NCBI RefSeq assembly: GCF_000943545.1
Contig: NZ_JTHP01000009.1
Span: 1 to 64,000 of the forward strand
DNA length: 64,000 bases
Origin: Paenibacillus terrae
GTDB taxonomy: Bacteria; Bacillota; Bacilli; Paenibacillales; Paenibacillaceae
Direction: 5' to 3'
Shown here: positions 58,962 to 64,000 of the stretch, piece after piece
How the letters are laid out: every line of letters starts with the position of its first letter
How positions within the stretch are numbered: position 1 is the stretch's first letter
The notes under the pieces: generated by a model
What the model was told of the DNA's origin: nothing
Database searches by the model: none
The model's input: the letters and a program-made list of their open reading frames with translations, nothing else
Made by a program: the position numbers and the translations under genes

Positions 58962-59127
58962 GTTAGGCGCCTAGCTATCCGGTGATTTTTCGTACGCAGT
59001 ATGAAATTCTCGCCGTGGTCGCCCACCGGCCTTTGTCAGAAAGTCGCGATGTGCAACCATCGCGGCTATTCTTATTTTACCCACGTATCATATGATATAT
59101 GACACGTAGTACGTGATGCATTTTCTG
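58945..59127 (-). ncRNA. candidate antisense antitoxin RNA
   Basis: A minus-strand promoter TAGAAA-17-TATACT (plus 59156-59161 and 59133-59138) would start an RNA near 59127 that runs convergently into the bidirectional terminator and overlaps the 3' end of the toxin message. It includes a CGCGATG/CATCGCG hairpin (59044-59067 region). Transcription is inferred only. Confidence 0.45.
58950..58990. terminator. bidirectional terminator at the toxin 3' end
   Basis: CACCGG (58950-58955) with CCGGTG (58979-58984), ATAG with CTAT, and the palindrome TAGGCGCCTA (58964-58973) stack into one long hairpin; T-run on the plus strand and A-run GAAAAACC just upstream give termination on both strands. Confidence 0.8.
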
Positions 59128-59180
59128 CTTATAGTATAGCATAGCGCTATTCTTTTTTCTACAAATGGTGTAAGACTTAG

Positions 59181-59546
59181 CTATTTCACCGTGCTACAAT
59201 GCCCTGAAATGATCTTCAACGCTCCATCCATATCGTGCCAAACACGGGTATAGCACATTTCATCTTCAATGGGTTCATTACCTACCGTTCCTCGTAAAGA
59301 AACTCGCGTCACAGTTACCGCAGTACCATCCAGCGGAATCACCTTTTGATCCAGAACTTGAATATCCGTAAAATGTAAAAGACCTGAACGGTGAGCCTCC
59401 AGATCCGCTTCTTTGTTCAACATCTGTCCAAAGTGATTTACAAATATAAGATCATCATGAATCAGTTCATCCAGGACCTTCACATCACTGGACAGCATGG
59501 CTTTACGAAGCTTCTCTTCATGTTCAATAATTTGATTTTCCTGCAT
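59181..59546 (-). CDS. NTF2-like (SnoaL/DUF4440) protein
   Basis: A 121-aa single-domain NTF2-like fold: helix EHEEKLRKAMLSSDVKVLDELIHDDLIFVNHFG then beta strands ending CYTRVWHDMDGALKIISGH. Start ATG at 59546 follows AAGGGGGTC. No enzyme activity can be assigned. Confidence 0.85.
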   Translation of the reverse strand: MQENQIIEHEEKLRKAMLSSDVKVLDELIHDDLIFVNHFGQMLNKEADLEAHRSGLLHFTDIQVLDQKVIPLDGTAVTVTRVSLRGTVGNEPIEDEMCYTRVWHDMDGALKIISGHCSTVK

Positions 59547-59628
59547 CTGAATAGACCCCCTTATGATTACGATCAGTAAGTATTTAGGAAACATTATACA
59601 TCTGCCAAAATCTCGTTACCAATGCCTC

Positions 59629-60507
59629 CTAATTTGTCACATCTGTAAACAGCTCCTGCGCGGTGTGCACAAATAACTGTACAGCCAGAGAAGCATTGTG
59701 AAGGGATGGCACGGCGATACCGATCTGGCGCGTAATCAGGGGGGTGGTTTCCTTGACGGTCAGATCATGGGGGAATGTGGACAAGGAGAGGGCAGAGACG
59801 ATTCCCATACCCAGTCCTTGTCGAACCATGCTGACCAGGGTGCTGACATTGTGAGTGGTGAAACGTGCCTGCAACTGGCTTTGTTCACGCTCAAAGCCTT
59901 CCATAATGGCAACCTCATGTCCGCCTTTACAGAAGATCATATCCTGCTGGTTCAAGTCCCGAATGGCGATTCTGCTTTGTGATTGCAAAGGGTGACCGTC
60001 CGGCAGGAGGATAACCATATTATCCTGACATAAAGGGATGACATCCACCTGCGGATCTGGCAGCAGAATGATGCCTGCTTCAATCTCTCGGTTATGCAGC
60101 CATTCCTTAACCTCATTCGTGGAGCCTTCATGCAGATCGAATATGAGATTCGGGTAATGCTGGCGAATATGATGTATGATGGGGGGCAGAAAATAGGCGG
60201 ATGCCGAAGGGAAGGCTCCGATGGTGATGGTGCCAACGTCGAGCCCTTTTTCGGCGGCGACCTGCTGCTCCACCTTTTCCATGCTTTGCAGCATCATGCG
60301 GAATTGCAGCAGTACCTTTTGCCCGATATCTGTCAGCAGTACGCCTTTTTTCCGGTCACGCAGCAATAGCTGGACACCTAGTTCACTCTCAATACTGGCG
60401 ATGGCATGGCTGACTGCGGGTTGTGTCATATGCAGCTCATGGGCAGTTTGGGTAAAGTTTAGCGTTTCAGCTACGCAGACAAAGATCATGATTTGGGTAA
60501 TGGTCAT
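59629..60507 (-). CDS. LysR-family transcriptional regulator
   Basis: A 292-aa LTTR: winged HTH at 1-60 (MTITQIMIFVCVAETLNFTQTAHELHMTQPAVSHAI) and a periplasmic-binding-like effector domain. AAGGGAG favours ATG 60507 over ATG 60543. Divergent from the EamA transporter, which it probably regulates, given the 150-bp shared upstream region. Confidence 0.93.
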   Translation of the reverse strand: MTITQIMIFVCVAETLNFTQTAHELHMTQPAVSHAIASIESELGVQLLLRDRKKGVLLTDIGQKVLLQFRMMLQSMEKVEQQVAAEKGLDVGTITIGAFPSASAYFLPPIIHHIRQHYPNLIFDLHEGSTNEVKEWLHNREIEAGIILLPDPQVDVIPLCQDNMVILLPDGHPLQSQSRIAIRDLNQQDMIFCKGGHEVAIMEGFEREQSQLQARFTTHNVSTLVSMVRQGLGMGIVSALSLSTFPHDLTVKETTPLITRQIGIAVPSLHNASLAVQLFVHTAQELFTDVTN

Positions 60508-60659
60508 AAGCGAAAAGTTATCTCCCTTATCGAAAACATTCATTTTATTTATTAGTGCCCACAGTATACGCTAGTAAAGTAAAGCTTTGCAAATGGCTGT
60601 AAATGACTATAGCCGTATGAAATGAGCGATGATCATCGCTAGGGGAGAGGAAGATATCT

Positions 60660-61598
60660 ATGAAAACATTAACACCTAAAGCTACGCTGTGGCTTGTATT
60701 GATATTAGTGATGGTATGGGGAATTAACTGGCCGTTGACCAAGCTGGCTCTGCCGGATACACCGCCGATTTTATTTTCAGGCATCCGTACACTGTTAGGC
60801 GGGCTAATCCTGCTTCTGTTCGCTATGCGTCACAGGGAAACTTTGCGTTTGAGACAGAATGCGTGGACGTATCTCGTTCTGGCGATATTTAATATTGCAG
60901 GCTACTATGGCTTGCAGACAGTGGGGCTACGGTATTTGCCTGCCGGGTTATTTTCCACTTTAGTATTCCTCCAGCCGATCTTGCTTGGATTGTTCTCCTG
61001 GTTGTGGTTGGGTGAGCGCATGTTTCCGATGAAGGTCATTGGACTGGTTCTTGGCTTTGGCGGGGTGATCGTGATTAGCTCCGGCGGGATGGCAGGGCAT
61101 TTGTCCGTCTTGGGTATCATGCTGGGGCTGGCCTCTGGACTGTGTTGGGCGCTCGGAACGATTTATATGAAGAAAAAAAGCAAGCAGTTGGACTCCATTT
61201 GGGCGGTGACGATGCAGCTCATTTTTGGGGGGATTCTACTTAATGGGATTGGACTTACCACGGAGAAATGGAGCGATATTCATTGGAGCCCTTCCTTTAT
61301 CGGTATCTTGCTGTTTATATCCGTATTCGTGATTGCGATGGGCTGGATGATTTATTTTAAACTGCTTGACAACGGAGAAGCAGGAACGGTCGGCTCCTAT
61401 ACGTTTATGATTCCGGTGCTGTCTACGATCTTCAGTATGGTGATGCTCAAGGAGTCGCTTACTCTGACATTCGTGGTGGGATTGGTGCTGATCGCGGGCA
61501 GTGTGTATCTGGTGAATACGGCTTTACCGGGAAAACGAGGCAACCGAAGCTCAAGGGCCAATGAAACGAAATCCTGTACAAATAAATCCATTTCATAA
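60660..61598 (+). CDS. EamA/DMT-family transporter
   Basis: A 312-aa permease with two EamA repeats and about ten helices (WPLTKLALPDTPPILFSGIR marks repeat 1; repeat 2 is at about 150-285). The basic C-terminal tail GKRGNRSSRANETKSC is cytoplasmic. GGGGAGAGGAAG precedes the ATG. Exports or imports a metabolite that is not evident from sequence. Confidence 0.9.
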   Translation: MKTLTPKATLWLVLILVMVWGINWPLTKLALPDTPPILFSGIRTLLGGLILLLFAMRHRETLRLRQNAWTYLVLAIFNIAGYYGLQTVGLRYLPAGLFSTLVFLQPILLGLFSWLWLGERMFPMKVIGLVLGFGGVIVISSGGMAGHLSVLGIMLGLASGLCWALGTIYMKKKSKQLDSIWAVTMQLIFGGILLNGIGLTTEKWSDIHWSPSFIGILLFISVFVIAMGWMIYFKLLDNGEAGTVGSYTFMIPVLSTIFSMVMLKESLTLTFVVGLVLIAGSVYLVNTALPGKRGNRSSRANETKSCTNKSIS

Positions 61599-61766
61599 TA
61601 CCCTCAGTAGCTTTAATAAAGAGTACATGTAGTATACATTTCGTTGGCTTAATCATTTATGAAATGGATTCAAATAAATAGAGAATGCGAAAGTAGGAAG
61701 AATATACTAGATTATAAAAGGGGGTCATAGTAAAATATGACTATGTAAATAGAGAGGAAGTTTGCT

Positions 61767-62381
61767 ATGGGGGAATTAAGCAGTCATACTCAGTCTGTGG
61801 AGCCGCAATCACAGGCTGTTCGTAAGCTCGCAGTTGTAGCCACGGTCATTTCAGGAATAGCTGTACTCGGATGTATTACCTTGGCGTTATGGAATTATAA
61901 TCTGACTGCAAAGGTAAATACTTTAACTACAGCGAATGCTTCACTCAACAAGACAACGCAAGCATTGACAAAGCAACAAAAGGATACAGAGGCGCTGCTG
62001 CAACAGGTTAGATTAGCAGCCAACCTGTCGTCCATATCGCATGCATTGGAGCAGACTTCCGTCGTTACTAATGATTTTGTATTGGAAAAAGTGACCTTTA
62101 ATGTAGCAGAGAATGGTACGTTGAAGGGTGTGCTTTTAAATGTGAACAATCAACCGAATCTTGGTTTGGGTGGTGCTTATCAAGGTTATGGTAAATATAA
62201 TATGGCTTCTTCTACTTTGACGAAGAAGGCGGAGGAAGTCATAGACATAGCTATGAAACAGTATGGTACGTCGGACAAGATTCCGGTATGGGATAAAAAT
62301 ACGAAGGTGGAAATGACGGTACAAAATTATGAACTTGGAAAGCGGGAAGGTGGAATTTTCAAGCTTGCCAGTCAGAAATAG
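61767..62381 (+). CDS. membrane-anchored protein of unknown function, 204 aa
   Basis: One transmembrane segment (about 22-45, LAVVATVISGIAVLGCITLALW), then a coiled-coil-like stretch (NTLTTANASLNKTTQALTKQQKDTEALLQQV) and a soluble domain. AGAGAGGAAG precedes ATG 61767. First of a tight run of four genes; ykvA starts 10 bases after its stop. Confidence 0.7.
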   Translation: MGELSSHTQSVEPQSQAVRKLAVVATVISGIAVLGCITLALWNYNLTAKVNTLTTANASLNKTTQALTKQQKDTEALLQQVRLAANLSSISHALEQTSVVTNDFVLEKVTFNVAENGTLKGVLLNVNNQPNLGLGGAYQGYGKYNMASSTLTKKAEEVIDIAMKQYGTSDKIPVWDKNTKVEMTVQNYELGKREGGIFKLASQK

Positions 62382-62391
62382 GAGGTACCTT

Positions 62392-62736
62392 ATGAAGGAT
62401 TTTGATGTAACTAAAGCCAAGTATGATCCGAAGCAGGAAGAACAGGTGAAAAAGGGATTTTTCAAAAAGGTGAAATCCACGGCCGGGAAGGTTCCTTTTG
62501 TGAAGGATGCGGTGGCCATGTACTATTGTGCGATAGATCCTGAAACGCCTCTTTATGCCAAAGGGGTGGCCTTCGGGGCCTTGGCGTATTTTATTTCTCC
62601 ATTGGATGCGATATCGGATGTCATTCCGATGCTGGGCTTCACGGATGATGCGGGTGTCGTGCTGGCGGCCTTAAAAGTGCTGGACATGCATATCAAGCCT
62701 GCCCACCGGGAGAAGGCGAACGAATTTCTTTCTTGA
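62392..62736 (+). CDS. DUF1232 (YkvA-like) protein
   Basis: A 114-aa protein; FFKKVKSTAGKVPFVKDAVAMYYC leads into the DUF1232 core YAKGVAFGALAYFISPLDAISDVIPMLGFTDDAGVV, with one to two membrane-associated helices. GGAGG precedes ATG 62392. Function unknown. Confidence 0.87.
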   Translation: MKDFDVTKAKYDPKQEEQVKKGFFKKVKSTAGKVPFVKDAVAMYYCAIDPETPLYAKGVAFGALAYFISPLDAISDVIPMLGFTDDAGVVLAALKVLDMHIKPAHREKANEFLS

Positions 62737-62766
62737 GTAATGCTTAAAGAGCGGGGGAGCTAAAGA

Positions 62767-63105
62767 ATGGATAGGTACACGTCTACAGCGAGGGAACGCT
62801 GGCAGATGAGACAGAGTGAGCCGCAGCCGCAGGGCTGGGTGCTTGCTTTGTTTGGCTGGATTTTTGCAGGATTGGGGCTACTATTAAGTATTTTAGTCAT
62901 TGGTAATCTGTCGGCTATTCTGGGTTTAGTCTTCGGCATTTTGACGAAACGGATAGAGCAACGTAATACACAGGGCATCCTGATTATCGTTTTAAGCTCC
63001 GTTGGGATCGGCATCGGGTTGTTGATTTTTATTATTTTTGCAGCACAAGGTTTTGTGGAAGGCCTGATAAGAGGTTATAATGAGCATTATCAGTCAGGGA
63101 GGTAA
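62767..63105 (+). CDS. small membrane protein (DUF4190-like), 112 aa
   Basis: Hydrophilic head (1-22) and two hydrophobic hairpins: GWVLALFGWIFAGLGLLLSILVI with NLSAILGLVFGILTKR, and GILIIVLSSVGIGIGLLIFIIFA. The pattern resembles DUF4190, tentative. GGGGGAG site before ATG 62767. Confidence 0.7.
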   Translation: MDRYTSTARERWQMRQSEPQPQGWVLALFGWIFAGLGLLLSILVIGNLSAILGLVFGILTKRIEQRNTQGILIIVLSSVGIGIGLLIFIIFAAQGFVEGLIRGYNEHYQSGR

Positions 63106-63111
63106 ACAGCA

Positions 63112-63402
63112 TTGAGCGTCATTATTTCACAGCAGATATCAGCAACGGGCGTGAAGGAATATACGAAGGTGATTAAAACACTTGATTCCCATTTTACACC
63201 TTTGGTTGGACAGAAAATCAGGGATACGGCTTTTGGCGATATGCAATATTATGATGTCGAGGACGTGTTTATTGATCTGGCAGAGAACGAATATTGGGTG
63301 ATTTTACCTGCTGTTCTGCTGCATACCGATGATATCGAGGATGTACGGGATGCGGTGCGTGAGTATCGTTCACATGGTTGGGAATGTACAAAACCTTTGT
63401 AA
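63112..63402 (+). CDS. unknown protein, 96 aa
   Basis: TTG 63112 follows GGGAGG. A soluble alpha/beta protein with segments VKEYTKVIKTLDSHFTPLVGQKI and DVFIDLAENEYWVILPAVLLHTDD. Six bases after the preceding gene. No family recognised. Confidence 0.65.
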   Translation: MSVIISQQISATGVKEYTKVIKTLDSHFTPLVGQKIRDTAFGDMQYYDVEDVFIDLAENEYWVILPAVLLHTDDIEDVRDAVREYRSHGWECTKPL

Positions 63403-63430
63403 ATGCATGCTGCATAAGCATCTGTACGGA

Positions 63431-63465
63431 AACGTCTTTCTTTTGCGAGATAGGCGTTTTTTTAT
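63431..63465 (+). terminator. terminator after the four-gene run
   Basis: AACGTCTTTC with GAGATAGGCGTT (one mismatch, G-U pairs), seven T. Confidence 0.65.
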
Positions 63466-63591
63466 GTATTTATGTATAAAATCTTCCTAATGATTGGCAT
63501 GAAAAGAAAGAATTAATGCTGAAAATGCGCAATTTGTATCATTTTTTATCATAAAACGACAGGTTGGGAAATGAAAACGCACTTAATGTGT

Positions 63592-63714
63592 TATACTTAG
63601 TATATCAAAGGACAAGAGTCTAAAACGACCGGTAAGGCCCTTTCTTTGAAGAGCCTCGTAAGGTTCAACGTTTATCCAAAATAAATGGTCAAAAGGAAAA
63701 GGGGAAATGCTAAC
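63592..63714 (+). promoter_or_regulatory. leader of the final gene with possible structure
   Basis: TATACT at 63592-63597 is a plausible -10 but has no good -35. The transcribed part contains two similar blocks, GACCGGTAAGGCC (63627 on) and GCCTCGTAAGGTT (63653 on), and GGCCCTTTCTTTGAAGAGCC can fold. It matches no riboswitch class that I know. The stretch 63466-63591 shows nothing else. Confidence 0.3.
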
Positions 63715-64000
63715 GTGAGAGTGAATTTGAAATTTACGAACAAAGGGCAAGTTGCAGTCGAGAAGTTCAACAATGAGGAGCTTATCGAAATCTTTACCCG
63801 CTACATTAAAACGTTAAGCAAGAAGTATGATATCTCGGTTACTGTACCGGAAGATCTGAATGAGCAGATCTTGGCAGAGGGCACGGTGAAGGTCGTGTTG
63901 GATAAGATTAATTGTGACATGGACGCTTTTTTCAAAGAGCTGAGCCGGGATATCAAGGTGCCACTGGTCAAAAGATTGGGTACCAAACTGGATAACGTGT
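63715..64000 (+). CDS. unknown protein, partial (runs off the window)
   Basis: GTG 63715 follows AAGGGGAAATGC. The frame stays open to 64000 (95 codons): MRVNLKFTNKGQVAVEKF, then a helical ELIEIFTRYIKTLSKKYDI and EQILAEGTVKVVLDKINCDMDAF. No family recognised; 3' end missing. Confidence 0.7.
   Translation, partial: MRVNLKFTNKGQVAVEKFNNEELIEIFTRYIKTLSKKYDISVTVPEDLNEQILAEGTVKVVLDKINCDMDAFFKELSRDIKVPLVKRLGTKLDNV

Overview
The window reads as chromosomal DNA of a moderate-GC, endospore-forming Firmicute, most likely Paenibacillus (P. polymyxa group). Support: strong GGAGG ribosome sites with many TTG/GTG starts, two alpha/beta-type SASP genes, sporulation genes (yunB, lytH-like, ylbJ, a yjcZ-like miniature gene), T-box and S-box leaders, and local gene orders shared with Bacillus (yunB-lytH-lipA-yutD; pepF/trHb/NAD kinase; yutI-yuzB-yutJ/yutM). 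No rRNA, tRNA, CRISPR array, phage module or intact transposase was seen.

Layout. 1-490: degraded DNA with a possible YolD remnant. 490-9630: two linked beta-glucoside systems (licT-bglP-broken bglA, then bglA-licT-bglP), with five RAT/terminator attenuators in front of five of the genes and catabolite-repression (cre) sites over two promoters. 9740-13060: co-directional alkylation-damage cluster (adaA, adaB, a radical SAM gene, alkA-like, alkD-like). 13169-18300: aldo/keto reductase, then yunB, lytH-like peptidase, lipA, and yutD with an unusual Arg/Glu-rich tail. 18445-24573: NAD kinase, ylbJ, truncated haemoglobin, DUF2225, yycC and pepF. 24834-33084: SASPs, mutarotase-like enzyme, T-box-trpS, yfhP, ctaB, Toprim protein, yjcZ-like peptide, MFS transporter. 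33298-39316: membrane protein, transglutaminase-like protein and two tandem class B penicillin-binding proteins. 39399-45460: HAD phosphatase, DUF456, MurJ/YtgP-type flippase, DUF2515, thioredoxin, ctaA. 45714-48253: UbiD-family decarboxylase (probably menaquinone) and a HEPN protein. 48273-51242: S-box-controlled methionine importer metNIQ. 51388-56130: SDR, Fe-S assembly proteins, NDH-2-like flavoprotein, mqnE. 56373-59546: accessory stretch with an SLH protein, inverted-repeat element, XRE regulator and a candidate type I toxin-antitoxin locus. 59629-64000: LysR/EamA pair, a run of small membrane or unknown genes, and a CDS running off the end.

How they work together. The first 9.5 kb takes up and cleaves aryl-beta-glucosides: EII imports and phosphorylates, BglA hydrolyses the 6-phosphate, and the LicT proteins open the RAT terminators when PRD phosphorylation allows. 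ctaB and ctaA make heme O and heme A, mqnE and the UbiD-family enzyme serve futalosine-type menaquinone synthesis, and the YutJ-like protein could feed electrons to menaquinone, so respiratory-chain functions recur. The most novel candidates are the 58.7-59.2 kb toxin/antisense locus, the two-class RAT network, the YutD tail, and the dispersed palindromic repeats.
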